A DNA stretch of 64,000 bases from Cyanobacteria bacterium FACHB-DQ100 (GCA_014695195.1 JACJNW010000032.1:248001-312000); one strand, 5' to 3'. Positions 27,272-36,107 are shown, numbered from the stretch's first letter. The notes: generated by a model not told the origin, from the letters alone. Numbers and translations: made by a program.

Positions 27272-28312
27272 TTAAATCACTCCTCGTTGAGCCAAGCGCT
27301 CGATCGTGGCTAATTGAGTTTGGATAAAGTGTTTTCGCTCGATTTCACCGTTTAGCATGGTATTGCGGGGGTAAAACTCGGAATTATGATAGCTATCCAC
27401 ATACGCATCAAATCGCTGGCGTGCAAGCATATTTCCTAGTCCGGGCTGCCGACGATAGCGACGGAGTGCCGCTAAATCAACTTCGGCAAACGCTGCCATA
27501 CTTTCCCCTGCTCCGGTTTCAGCTAACACTAATCCTCGATAATCCACAATCTTTGAACCCCCATCGACTGATGCGATCGGAATTGAACTATCCGCGATTC
27601 CGGCGGTGTTCGACGAAATCACATACATCATATTTTCAACTGCCCGGCTAACTTTTGCAGCTTCTTTGGGCGATCGTGCTTGTCCATAAATTTCTGAAGT
27701 GGGATGAATTAAGATTTCTGCTCCCCGCATTGCTAAACAGCGTGCGACTTCTGGAAATAGAATCTCATCCGATGCAACAGCGGCAAGATTACCAATCTCG
27801 GTTTTCGCAACCGGAAACACACCCTCTAGCCCGTAATGTTCAAGATACTGATCCCAAACATCATGAGGCGTTGGCGCAAACAGCGAGTTCAACCGACGAT
27901 ACCGTAGAACGACAGATCCACTTGGATCTAAGACGAAACAAGTTTGAAAATACAAGCCCGGAAAATGTGGATCAAGTTCGTAAGCATTGCCTGCTAGGAA
28001 GATGCGATGTTTTTGAGCAATCTTTCCCAATGCTTCATACTCTGCGCCTGATATTTCTAAACAAGCTTTGTCTGCCCAATCTTCTAGAGATTCGCCCATC
28101 GGAAAGCCTGTGAGAAAATACTCTGGTAATACGATTAAACGACAATCAGACCCAATAAAAGCTAGGCTCACAGCAATCTGCTGATCTAAACGATCGAGGG
28201 CTTGCTGCATTTTTAATCGCGCGGAAGCGCGATCGCGGCTTTGATTGATCGCGTGACAGGTGACTTGAAGTGCTAATGCCTTGTAAGCCAGCCCGTTTTC
28301 CATCAGTTTCAT
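27272..28312 (-). CDS. Carbon-nitrogen hydrolase (nitrilase) fold protein lacking two catalytic residues
   Basis: This 346-residue protein has the nitrilase-superfamily fold. The catalytic Glu is kept at E64 (VLPEYFLTGFP). The Lys motif reads LRYRRLN, giving Arg at residue 140. The Cys motif reads AAVASDEILFPE, giving Ser at residue 181 where family members have Cys before the FPE. With Lys and Cys both replaced, normal thioester chemistry is not expected. The protein may have lost activity, may bind a ligand, or may use other chemistry. It is first in an operon with the aldehyde dehydrogenase and a lipocalin-like protein. Confidence 0.85.
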   Translation of the reverse strand: MKLMENGLAYKALALQVTCHAINQSRDRASARLKMQQALDRLDQQIAVSLAFIGSDCRLIVLPEYFLTGFPMGESLEDWADKACLEISGAEYEALGKIAQKHRIFLAGNAYELDPHFPGLYFQTCFVLDPSGSVVLRYRRLNSLFAPTPHDVWDQYLEHYGLEGVFPVAKTEIGNLAAVASDEILFPEVARCLAMRGAEILIHPTSEIYGQARSPKEAAKVSRAVENMMYVISSNTAGIADSSIPIASVDGGSKIVDYRGLVLAETGAGESMAAFAEVDLAALRRYRRQPGLGNMLARQRFDAYVDSYHNSEFYPRNTMLNGEIERKHFIQTQLATIERLAQRGVI

Positions 28313-28446
28313 GTTAGTTTCATGTTAATTTAAGCGATGTTGGTTATTCTTTGACTCTAGAATGATGTGTGGGACTCATTCTTATTGAAGGCGATGAAAG
28401 CAAGAACCTTACACGATCGTCTTAAAAATTTAATCTGGGCAGGCTG

Positions 28447-29247
28447 ATGATTTCAACTCAACTTCTGGATGCTAAATACTGGGTGAAGATTCGATCGTCG
28501 CTTGATCCGGCACGATCGAACTATTTAATCTGGACTGGCGCGATTTACTCGTTTGTCCCCGGTGAGAAACGGCAATGTTTGTTCAAGATGGTTGGAATGA
28601 GTGTGAGCCGTTGTCTTCCAACTGAAGAAAATTGCTGGGCGTTTACCTCCAGAGAGTTAACGTATTACTTAGATCCTAAAACGGGCGAAAAGCTTCAAAC
28701 TTGGACAAATCCTTGGACTGAAGAAACTGTACCTGTGATGCACGTTGCCAACAATCCGATTCAAGGAACCTTTAAAGGACAGTTTCCTGCTCAACTGGAT
28801 GACGAAACCACAACGCTTACATTTGATATCTTTCCTGCTTATCCAAATCCATTGAATGATCCAAAGTTCGCGGAATACTTTCCAAATCCTAATTATCAAG
28901 CGGCAGAATTGTTCAAATTTGTTGTTCCATCTGCCGAACTCTTTGATGAGCAGCAACCTTCCGTTTCAAAAATATGGTTAGGTTGGGATCGGATTGGCCC
29001 TTGGCTACCTTGGATGAAAATGGGCGATCGCGCTGGGCACTTGATTTACAGCGCTTCAGGCTGCAAAGTAGCGGGATTTGATCAGCTACCGCAATTACTT
29101 CAAGACGAAATTAATACCCGAATGCCGCTCTATCGGGATGCACCGGCAGCACCGCTGGATACGGAAGATATGACTTCCTGGCTCTATTTCCAGCAGCATT
29201 TTGATGCGTATCTCGCTAAGGAAACGTTTCCGATTCCAGCCGCTTAG
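28447..29247 (+). CDS. DUF1838 family protein
   Basis: This 266-residue protein matches the DUF1838 pattern: GAIYSFVPGEKRQCLFKMVGM, RELTYYLDPKTGEKL, WTNPWTEETVPVMHVANNP and a late DEINTRMPLYRDAP. No function is established for the family. Its last 4 bases overlap the convergent VOC gene. It is divergent from the nitrilase-fold operon, with a 134-base shared promoter gap. Its placement suggests a role in the same metabolic block. Confidence 0.78.
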   Translation: MISTQLLDAKYWVKIRSSLDPARSNYLIWTGAIYSFVPGEKRQCLFKMVGMSVSRCLPTEENCWAFTSRELTYYLDPKTGEKLQTWTNPWTEETVPVMHVANNPIQGTFKGQFPAQLDDETTTLTFDIFPAYPNPLNDPKFAEYFPNPNYQAAELFKFVVPSAELFDEQQPSVSKIWLGWDRIGPWLPWMKMGDRAGHLIYSASGCKVAGFDQLPQLLQDEINTRMPLYRDAPAAPLDTEDMTSWLYFQQHFDAYLAKETFPIPAA

Positions 29248-30266
29248 CCTTCAATCAGTGTCCAAAAATAACCATCTGGAGCGATAAAAGAAAAACTACG
29301 ATCGCCAAACTCATCCCGAACAATCTCAGTCACGCTGCGAGCCGAACTTGCTGTGATGCGATCGTGATAGTTCTCAATCTCTCTTACCCGATAGGTATAA
29401 AGCGACAGACCTAAGCATCCGGGTTGTGCTCGATCGAACCGACTCGGCAATGAATAAGCTTCTGGAAATCGCACAATATACAATCGTCCCGATCGCGCTG
29501 ATTGCCAATCAGTAACAGACGATCGTGGATCATCAAATGCAGTCACAATGAACTTTTCGCCGGGTTGTAAGTCAAAAATTTCCCGTCCTGCCTGCGAAGA
29601 TTCATAACTTGTCTCGACATCATCCCGAACGCGCAAGAGTCCCAGAACATCTTCATAGAACCTCAGCGTTTCCTTGCGATCGTCTTGAACAATCAGCCCC
29701 ATATGCGTAATCTGACTCGCTTTCAAGGCTGCCTGCTGATTAATTTGACCATAGTTCAGCACCGTGTATCCAAAGCGTTGAAACAGTACCTGTCGAGTGA
29801 GCGGTTGCAGCAATAGCATTTCTCGAACCCCGATCGCGGAATCAATAAACGGGCGCATTTGGTGCTCTTTGTTGTAAATCTTTTCCCAGTGCGGCAATGT
29901 ATAACGAATTGGAAGTCCTGCTCGATCAGCTTCTTCCGCATGATTGAGAAGCGTTAAAACATCTGCTGTCATAGTCGTTGCCCATCGATTCCCTCTGACT
30001 TTCATTGATTCCAGCGCTAAACCCTCATTTCGGGGCTGTTCCCATTGCATTAAACGGATTAAGCCGTGATCAGATGCTTGGTGACTCAGGCGAACGGATT
30101 GCAATGAAGAGTCCACTTGATAGAGGGTTTGGGCGATCGCAGCAGAAAGTTTTCCTGCTTGAGCCATCTCATATCCAAAATGCTGCCAATACTCGATCGC
30201 GGATTCTATGTCAGAAACACCGATACAGACTTCGTAAATTCCAGCGATCGCAGAGGACAAAGACAT
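29244..30266 (-). CDS. Two-domain VOC (glyoxalase/bleomycin resistance/dioxygenase) family protein
   Basis: This 340-residue protein has two vicinal-oxygen-chelate modules. One is near residues 8-140 (IYEVCIGVSDIESAIEYWQHFGYEM). The other is near 185-340 (ASQITHMGLIVQDDRKETLRFYEDVLGL, ending SFIAPDGYFWTLIEG). The second module has the His of THMGLIV and the usual C-terminal strand. VOC proteins use a divalent metal to isomerise, cleave or dioxygenate small molecules; the substrate here is unknown. Confidence 0.82.
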   Translation of the reverse strand: MSLSSAIAGIYEVCIGVSDIESAIEYWQHFGYEMAQAGKLSAAIAQTLYQVDSSLQSVRLSHQASDHGLIRLMQWEQPRNEGLALESMKVRGNRWATTMTADVLTLLNHAEEADRAGLPIRYTLPHWEKIYNKEHQMRPFIDSAIGVREMLLLQPLTRQVLFQRFGYTVLNYGQINQQAALKASQITHMGLIVQDDRKETLRFYEDVLGLLRVRDDVETSYESSQAGREIFDLQPGEKFIVTAFDDPRSSVTDWQSARSGRLYIVRFPEAYSLPSRFDRAQPGCLGLSLYTYRVREIENYHDRITASSARSVTEIVRDEFGDRSFSFIAPDGYFWTLIEG

Positions 30267-30436
30267 AACTATTCTAAGAAGGTCAACGATGTCATTGTGT
30301 CAGCCGATGAATTAGATTGCAACTTGTAACGTTTTTTGACAAACACCAATGATGTAACACTTCTCCAAAGATTGCTATAACCCTATGTGGGTCACAATGC
30401 TTTACTTCAAGTAACTATAGGATACTGTCGGTAACT

Positions 30437-30592
30437 CATACCAGATTGATTTGTGGATGCGACAGATTCTCGCCCCCCAAATCCCCCACGCGTGGGGGAC
30501 TTCAAGCCAAATCTGTTTCGGATTCTCAAAGTCCCCAGTATGGGGGATTTGGGGGGCGAGAATCTGTCGCATCCACAAATCAATCTGGTATT
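30437..30592. mobile_element. MITE-like palindromic element, copy C (near-perfect palindrome)
   Basis: The 51 bases at 30438-30488, starting ATACCAGATTGATTTGTGGA, are the exact reverse complement of 30541-30591. The core between them carries CCCCCACGCGTGGGGG. This is the most symmetrical copy and would fold into a long hairpin as RNA. It lies in the 440-base gap between the VOC gene and the DUF1294 gene; the rest of that gap holds no gene I can recognise. Confidence 0.82.
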
Positions 30593-30707
30593 ACATGGCT
30601 GTAATTATCTGGCAAATGCTGCGGCTCTACTCCTTAGAAACGGGGTAAACCTCTGCACCATCCCATCTTAAGCTAGATCAAAGTCATGGCGGCTAGTAGG
30701 AACAAAG

Positions 30708-30959
30708 CTAAGCCCATAGCATTCTTCCCAAAAACAGCCAAAACAACCATGCAATGTAATGAATGATAACGATCGCCCAAAACGCAGCTTGATAAGGCTC
30801 TTTCTGACTTTTGTGCCGCAGCATTCGCTGGGCGATAAACCCACCCAACCATCCACCTGCAAGTTCACATAGATGTAGCGTTTGTTCAGGGGTGCGCCAG
30901 TCCTTGCGGTTAGCACGAGATTTATCATCAGCGTATAGCGCGTAGGTTACTAAACTCAT
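30708..30959 (-). CDS. DUF1294 family small membrane protein
   Basis: This 83-residue protein has the DUF1294 pattern: YALYADDKSRANRKDWRTPEQTLHLCEL, GGWLGGFIAQRMLRHKSQK and a C-terminal hydrophobic helix. The D-K-x-x-A and R-H-K-x-x-K elements are diagnostic. It is a small membrane protein of unknown role, sometimes fused to cold-shock domains in other bacteria. It lies 41 bases beyond the stop of modBC, in the same direction. Confidence 0.8.
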   Translation of the reverse strand: MSLVTYALYADDKSRANRKDWRTPEQTLHLCELAGGWLGGFIAQRMLRHKSQKEPYQAAFWAIVIIHYIAWLFWLFLGRMLWA

Positions 30960-30999
30960 CGTATGTTAACAACGAAAGCTTATTAACCAATCTTTCCAT

Positions 31000-32814
31000 C
31001 TAAGCTTGTAGTAGCATCAACCGAGTCGGCTCAAGCTGAACAAACCAAGGAAAATCTTTGTATTTTATAACGTTCCATTTCTCTTTGAAAACTTCAGCTT
31101 GAATGTGATAATCCTGTCGATCGACAATATCCGATGTGAACTTCAGAAAAACGGTCATTCGGTGCGGCGTTTCACTTGTGGCAACCAACCAGCAAGGAAA
31201 CGCATTTTCCGCAGTTGGATCGTCTGTAAATCGAATCTGATGGGCACGAATTCCGGCATAAGCGAATCGATCGGGTAAGGGTTCAATTACTCGTAAGCGA
31301 ATGCCCCAATCTATTGCATAAATCTCTTGTTCTGTGATGACTTGGACTGGAGAAATGTTCTTGCATCCGGTCAGTTGAGCCACACCTAATCTACCGGGTC
31401 TTGCAAAAATGTCATGCTTTGAACCATATGCAAGCGTCTGTCCTTGCTCCAGAACAATCAAATCATCACACACTCGATACGCTTCTTCTAAGTTGTGAGT
31501 GACAAACAAGCTCACGCCCTTAAACTCTCGGAGTCGTGCAATCACTTCTTGTTCCATTTGGCTCCGCAGAGGGGTATCTAAGGCTGAAAAAGGTTCATCG
31601 AGCAGAACTACCTCTGGCTCACTTGCAAGTACCCGCGCTAATGCAACTCGCTGCTGTTGTCCGCCAGACAATTGATGCGGATAGCGATCGCCATACCCTT
31701 GTAATTGTACTGAATCCAATTGAGCTTCGATGCGCTGACGTGCTTCACGTTTAGCAAGAGACTTTGGTAAGCCAAAAGCAATGTTTTCTGCAACAGTTAG
31801 GTTCGGAAATAAAGCGTAGTTCTGCACCAGAAAACCGACTTTGCGATCGCGGCTCGGTACATTAATTCCTGCCTTTGCATCAAACAAAACTCGTCCGTTG
31901 AGAACAATTCGTCCTTGTGTTGGACTTTCCATTCCTGCAATACAGCGTAGTAACATACTCTTTCCTGCACCTGATCCCCCTAGCATTCCTAGCGTTGATT
32001 TTGTTGCACTGAAAGTCAGATCTAAGTCGAAGGCTGGAAGCTGCTTTTGAATGTCAACAAATAAACCGGATGAAGTTGGAGAAATTGCTGCAACTGCTTT
32101 ATGATTTGGCTTTCTGGCGGTTCGCAGCAGTTTCAATTGCTGCTGTCGGTCTTGCCAGAAGTTGACCGCAAAGATTCCAGACAGCGAAATCAATAGAATC
32201 ATCACTGCCCAGAACCAAGCCTCATTCATTGCGCCCGCTTCTACAGCAAAATAAATTGCCATTGGAATCGTCTGCGTTTGTCCAGGAATGTTGCCTGCTA
32301 ACATCAAGGTCGCCCCGAATTCACCTAATGCCCTGGCAAACCCCAGTACCGCACCTGCTAACACTCCCGGCAATGCTAAAGGCAGCAGAACTCGACGGAA
32401 CACTGTCCATTCTGAAGCTCCTAAAGTCCGAGCAACGGCTAAGAAGTTCTCGTCAATCTGCTCGAACGCTCCTAATGCGGTTCGATACATCAAGGGGAAT
32501 GAAACGACTGTTGCCGTGAGCACGGCTCCATACCAGGTGAATACAAGGCTGAAATCGATCGACCCCAACAACTGCCCCACCCAGCCATTCTTACCAAACA
32601 CCAACAGCAGCAAAAAGCCCACCACAGTCGGCGGCAGGATCAACGGAGAGACAAAGATTCCTTCAAGAATAAATTTTCCCTTGCCGCGATAGTTCAGCAT
32701 CCAATAGGCAATAGCGACTCCTGCAAAGAAGGTAAAGACAGTTGCGATCGCGGCTACTTTCAGCGAGATCCACAATGGAGACAGATCAAGGGGAACAGTC
32801 ATTGCTACATTCAT
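31000..32814 (-). CDS. modBC: Fused molybdate ABC transporter permease and ATPase (ModBC)
   Basis: This 604-residue fusion has a ModB permease at about residues 1-225 (five or so membrane segments and the EAA-like loop ARTLGASEWTVFRRVLLP) and a ModC ATPase at about 250-470. The ATPase has a Walker A GGSGAGKSML, a signature LSGGQQQRVALAR and a Walker B VVLLDEPFSALD. A C-terminal region (about 490-604) may be a regulatory domain. It imports molybdate with ModA. The ModBC fusion is common in cyanobacteria. The gene is 12 bases after modA. Confidence 0.93.
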   Translation of the reverse strand: MNVAMTVPLDLSPLWISLKVAAIATVFTFFAGVAIAYWMLNYRGKGKFILEGIFVSPLILPPTVVGFLLLLVFGKNGWVGQLLGSIDFSLVFTWYGAVLTATVVSFPLMYRTALGAFEQIDENFLAVARTLGASEWTVFRRVLLPLALPGVLAGAVLGFARALGEFGATLMLAGNIPGQTQTIPMAIYFAVEAGAMNEAWFWAVMILLISLSGIFAVNFWQDRQQQLKLLRTARKPNHKAVAAISPTSSGLFVDIQKQLPAFDLDLTFSATKSTLGMLGGSGAGKSMLLRCIAGMESPTQGRIVLNGRVLFDAKAGINVPSRDRKVGFLVQNYALFPNLTVAENIAFGLPKSLAKREARQRIEAQLDSVQLQGYGDRYPHQLSGGQQQRVALARVLASEPEVVLLDEPFSALDTPLRSQMEQEVIARLREFKGVSLFVTHNLEEAYRVCDDLIVLEQGQTLAYGSKHDIFARPGRLGVAQLTGCKNISPVQVITEQEIYAIDWGIRLRVIEPLPDRFAYAGIRAHQIRFTDDPTAENAFPCWLVATSETPHRMTVFLKFTSDIVDRQDYHIQAEVFKEKWNVIKYKDFPWFVQLEPTRLMLLQA

Positions 32815-32826
32815 TCGACAAAATTG

Positions 32827-33612
32827 CTATTTCGGCCCAATAAATCCGTACTTGCGGAATACGCCTCTCGCTTCATTACTGGATAGATACTGCAAAAAGG
32901 ATTTGGCTACATCGACATTCTTGCTGCTCTTCAACACTGCTATCGGATAAACAATTTGCGAATGAAAGCTCTCAGCAGCAATGGCAGCAATTTTCACTTT
33001 ATCGGAGATCTGAGCATCGGTCACATAAACAAACCCTGCATCCGCATTGCCGCTTTCAACCGCCGCGAGAACTTGCCGCACATTGTTCGCATAAACGAGC
33101 TTAGAGTTGAGATCGTTGGACAGATTCAGCTTTTGCAACACCTGTTCAGCATACTGTCCGGCAGGAACGCTTCTCGGTTCACCGATCGCCACTCGCTTAA
33201 TTTCCGGCTCTTTAAGACTTGAGAAGCTTGTGACGATTCTTGAGGCTTTGGGAACGACGATCGCTAATCGATTGTTTGCTAAGTTACCGCGAGTTCCCGG
33301 AACTAATGCGCCTCTTTGATCGAGTGTATCCATTTGCCGTCTTGCGGCTGAGATAAAAATGTCAGCAGGTGCGCCTTGCTCGATTTGCTGAAGTAAAGCA
33401 CCAGATGCCCCGAAGTTATAGGTCAAATCCACATCAGCGCGAGTCTTTTGATACAGAGGCTCAATTTCCTCTAGCACCTCTTTAAGACTGGCTGCCGCAG
33501 AGACTAATAAAGTGGTGTTTGCTGTGGTGGGTTGAGCGAACTGTAAGCCAAGCACGATCGAGAAGCTAATCAGAGCAACACTCAAAACCGTCAGGAAGTG
33601 TTTACGTTTCAT
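32827..33612 (-). CDS. modA: Molybdate-binding periplasmic protein ModA
   Basis: This 261-residue binding protein has an N-terminal signal peptide (basic MKRKH followed by a hydrophobic stretch, cleavage probably after residue 31). The mature part opens LLVSAAASLKEVLEEI, the ModA ligand-site motif, and continues with YNFGASGALLQQIEQGAPAD and GFVYVTDA. It captures molybdate (or tungstate) and hands it to ModBC. It is transcribed away from the RHH-TOBE gene, from a gap of 83 bases. Confidence 0.93.
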   Translation of the reverse strand: MKRKHFLTVLSVALISFSIVLGLQFAQPTTANTTLLVSAAASLKEVLEEIEPLYQKTRADVDLTYNFGASGALLQQIEQGAPADIFISAARRQMDTLDQRGALVPGTRGNLANNRLAIVVPKASRIVTSFSSLKEPEIKRVAIGEPRSVPAGQYAEQVLQKLNLSNDLNSKLVYANNVRQVLAAVESGNADAGFVYVTDAQISDKVKIAAIAAESFHSQIVYPIAVLKSSKNVDVAKSFLQYLSSNEARGVFRKYGFIGPK

Positions 33613-33651
33613 ACAATTCTGTTTAGGATAAGAATCCTGAACGTTAATAGA

Positions 33652-33690
33652 CCTTTACCAACTTATCAGCCTTTACCAACTAAATTGGTA
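33652..33690. promoter_or_regulatory. Candidate operator in the modA / RHH-TOBE divergent promoter
   Basis: The gap contains the direct repeat CCTTTACCAACT at 33652-33663 and 33670-33681, spaced 18 bases apart. An inverted half follows, giving TACCAA-N5-TTGGTA at 33674-33690. The last half-site sits five bases before the regulator ATG. Repeats spaced this way are typical of ribbon-helix-helix dimer binding, so this is a plausible operator for the adjacent regulator acting on both genes. Confidence 0.5.
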
Positions 33691-33695
33691 GCGTA

Positions 33696-34118
33696 ATGCC
33701 CAGAAAAGATCAAGGATGGATCACATTTCAAACCTCTGAGGAGGAGCGGCAGCTTCTAGAGGCGATATGCCAACGATCACAGCGTACCAAAACTGAGGTG
33801 CTGCGGGAGATGCTGCGGGGGTTAAAGCAGTCCAGCGATTCTGAGACGACCAAGGAAATAGCTCAAGAAGCGGCTATCGATCGGGCTGTAAATTCATCGA
33901 AGAAACCGCTCAAGGTGAGTTCTCGCAATGTTTTGGAAGGGAAAGTGAAGCGACTGGTGAAAGGGTCGATTCATACGGAGGTGACGATCGAAGTGATGCA
34001 TCGGGTAGAGTTAATTTCGACGATTACAACGACCTCAGCCGAAGTTTTGGAACTCGAAGAAGGTAAAACGGCTTATGCAGTGATTAAGTCGAGCGATGTT
34101 GTAATTGCGATGGAATGA
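33696..34118 (+). CDS. Ribbon-helix-helix plus TOBE (molbindin) domain protein, probable molybdate-responsive regulator
   Basis: This 140-residue protein joins two small domains. Residues about 8-48 (WITFQTSEEERQLLEAI, then RSQRTKTEVLREMLRGL) read as a strand followed by two helices, like a ribbon-helix-helix DNA-binding unit. Residues about 72-140 (SSRNVLEGKVKRLVKGSIHTEV to GKTAYAVIKSSDVVIAME) are a TOBE/molbindin oxyanion-binding domain. Divergent placement from modA-modBC suggests it senses molybdate and controls the transporter, doing the job of ModE with a different DNA-binding fold. No clear ribosome-binding site precedes the ATG because the putative operator occupies that space. Confidence 0.8.
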   Translation: MPRKDQGWITFQTSEEERQLLEAICQRSQRTKTEVLREMLRGLKQSSDSETTKEIAQEAAIDRAVNSSKKPLKVSSRNVLEGKVKRLVKGSIHTEVTIEVMHRVELISTITTTSAEVLELEEGKTAYAVIKSSDVVIAME

Positions 34119-34217
34119 TTTACTGAACGGAAATGCTTGGATCATATTGCCATACGACAATGAATGTTCCAATTAACGTCAGTTCGATGAGTTTTTTCGC
34201 TTCGATTTGAGCCGATC

Positions 34218-34323
34218 AGCCCCCTAAATCCCCCATTTTGGGGGACTTAGAGAATCGTGATCCCCCAAATTTAAGAGCCTTCTAAGCTTCAAAGTCCCCC
34301 ACTTGTGGGGGATTTAGGGGGCT
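34218..34323. mobile_element. MITE-like element, copy D (core only)
   Basis: About 106 bases hold the two GC-rich palindromes, from AGCCCCCTAAATCCCCC to GGGGGATTTAGGGGGCT, but not the ATACC/GGTAT ends. It is a truncated member of the family and is followed by a glutathione transferase remnant. Confidence 0.7.
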
Positions 34324-34389
34324 ACCCGCAGATCCAAACGCAGCCAAGACTTGTATCGAACTCACGTCCAATTACAACAATTTGGAAGA

Positions 34390-34548
34390 CTTGCTCCAGT
34401 TGGGCTGAGATTCCGCACTTATGATGTCAAGCTTGATTCGGTATGGCAGGACTATGCCGACACGATTCTCGCGCTGCCAGCCATGCAAAAATGGTTGAAC
34501 AGTGCGATTTCTGAACCCGAAGTAATGTCAACGTTCGAGTCGCGATGA
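34390..34548 (+). pseudogene. Remnant of a glutathione S-transferase C-terminus
   Basis: The open frame reads LAPVGLRFRTYDVKLDSVW followed by YADTILALPAMQKWLNSAI and a stop at 34548. This resembles the last 50 or so residues of bacterial glutathione transferases, where APV-x-x-RF-x-TY and a late LPA-x-x-W helix are typical. The N-terminal thioredoxin-like domain is missing and the palindromic element lies just upstream. In another frame 34547-34642 encodes a further 31 residues before a stop (ending NIAVTWERDLY) that I cannot assign. Confidence 0.5.
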
Positions 34549-34638
34549 GGCCACAAATTTGGAGTCATTGCAAGGAATTAGGGTTGAAGACACCTTCAAA
34601 CAACTCAACATCGCCGTCACCTGGGAACGTGATCTTTA

Positions 34639-35850
34639 CTAACTTCCCCTACTTTGGCTCGATCGACGCTCAATCATTTCTCGCCTCACCAACGGCTTAC
34701 CCACTGCAACCCGTGGAAGCCGATGCTTAAATCCACACAGAATTTCCCAAGAGATTGTGCCGAGTAGATTCGCCCAGTCGTCTGCCAAAATCTTTTCGTT
34801 GCCGTCCTGCCCCAACAGCGTTACAACTTCACCTTCCTGCAATGCTGGAATATGGCTCACATCCAGCATCAACTGATCCATTGTGATTGACCCAATTTGC
34901 TTTGCGTGTTGTCCCCGAACTAACGCAGTCATCTTGTTCGATAAATTACGCGGTACGCCATCTGCATACCCGATTCCAATCACCGCAATCTGAGTTTCAC
35001 GATCGGCAATAAACCGATATCCATAGCTCACTCCGGTTCCCGCTTGAATGGTTTTCACCTGCGTCACCCGCGCTTTCACCTGCATCACCGGACGCAAATC
35101 CAAGCGCGACCGCAAATGCTCTGCCGGATAAAGTCCATACAGCAAAAGCCCTGTCCGCACCATGTCATAGTGCAAGCTCGGATCAACAATCGTCCCGGCT
35201 GAGTTCGCCAAATGAAAGCGGGGATGTTTTCCACTCAGGTTGTAACCACAGGCACGAAGTCCCGATTCATAGCGATGCTGCTGTTGTTGCCGGATAGTCG
35301 GATCAAGATCTTCGGCAGTTGCTAAATGTGAATAAATACTCTCGATCGATAGATTCGGCAAGCTCTTCACTAACTGCACAAACTCGACTGCATTTTCCCA
35401 AGAAGTTCCTAAACGCGACATTCCCGTATCTAGTTTGAGATGAATCGGCAACACACTCTGTCGCACCGATTCTGAGAATACTAAGGCTTGCTTGGGAGTA
35501 CAGAGAGTGGGTTGAAGCTGCCAATGCTCGATCGCTCGAATCTGCTCTGCGGTATGTGTCGCGCCTAGAACTAAAATCGGCGCTTCGATTCCCGCTTCGC
35601 GTAGCTCGATCCCTTCTGGAATCGTCGCCACCCCTAGCCAAGTCGCTCCTGCTTGCAAAACAGTCTGCGCCACCGTCACCGCCCCATGGCCGTAAGCATC
35701 AGCTTTCACCACTGCCATTAGCTCAGTTTTGGCAGAAATCAGGCTAAGAATCTGCTGCACATTATGAGACAGTGCCGCCAGATCAATCTCAACCCAAGCG
35801 CGCTCCCGCTGCATCAAGGCAATACTCGAACTTTGATCCCAACTCAGCAT
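34639..35850 (-). CDS. alr: Alanine racemase
   Basis: This PLP enzyme, 403 residues from ATG 35850, converts L-Ala to D-Ala for peptidoglycan. The PLP lysine lies in MAVVKADAYGHG near the N-terminus of the barrel. Other family marks are KLDTGMSRLG, HLANSAGT, DMVRTGLLLYG and the C-terminal-domain VSYGYRF and IGIGYADGVPR, which supplies the second catalytic Tyr region. A GTG at 35853 would add one residue. It is convergent with the degraded 34.4-34.6 kb region and divergent from the HNH gene. Confidence 0.95.
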   Translation of the reverse strand: MLSWDQSSSIALMQRERAWVEIDLAALSHNVQQILSLISAKTELMAVVKADAYGHGAVTVAQTVLQAGATWLGVATIPEGIELREAGIEAPILVLGATHTAEQIRAIEHWQLQPTLCTPKQALVFSESVRQSVLPIHLKLDTGMSRLGTSWENAVEFVQLVKSLPNLSIESIYSHLATAEDLDPTIRQQQQHRYESGLRACGYNLSGKHPRFHLANSAGTIVDPSLHYDMVRTGLLLYGLYPAEHLRSRLDLRPVMQVKARVTQVKTIQAGTGVSYGYRFIADRETQIAVIGIGYADGVPRNLSNKMTALVRGQHAKQIGSITMDQLMLDVSHIPALQEGEVVTLLGQDGNEKILADDWANLLGTISWEILCGFKHRLPRVAVGKPLVRREMIERRSSQSRGS

Positions 35851-36107
35851 CACTCCTACTCCTCAGCCACCATTTGCCTGTCGGCTCTTGATTCTATTTC
35901 AACAATGTTTTCAAAATCGGAAAATTTAATTTTCGATCCCGAAGCCACCGCCGGTCATCTCTCAACTGCTTGACTCTCACTTTACAAAAAAGACCAAACG
36001 GAGAAAAGTGAGTGGAGATCGCTTCTTTCGACGATCGCTCTAGCCATCACCGAATGGGTTGGATATGTTAGCATCAGTGCAAATAAGCGTGTCTTAAAAC
36101 AATCCGA

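Noticed and set aside
34545-34730. 61-codon plus-strand frame
   Set aside because: It overlaps the end of alanine racemase on the other strand and reads as low-complexity sequence.
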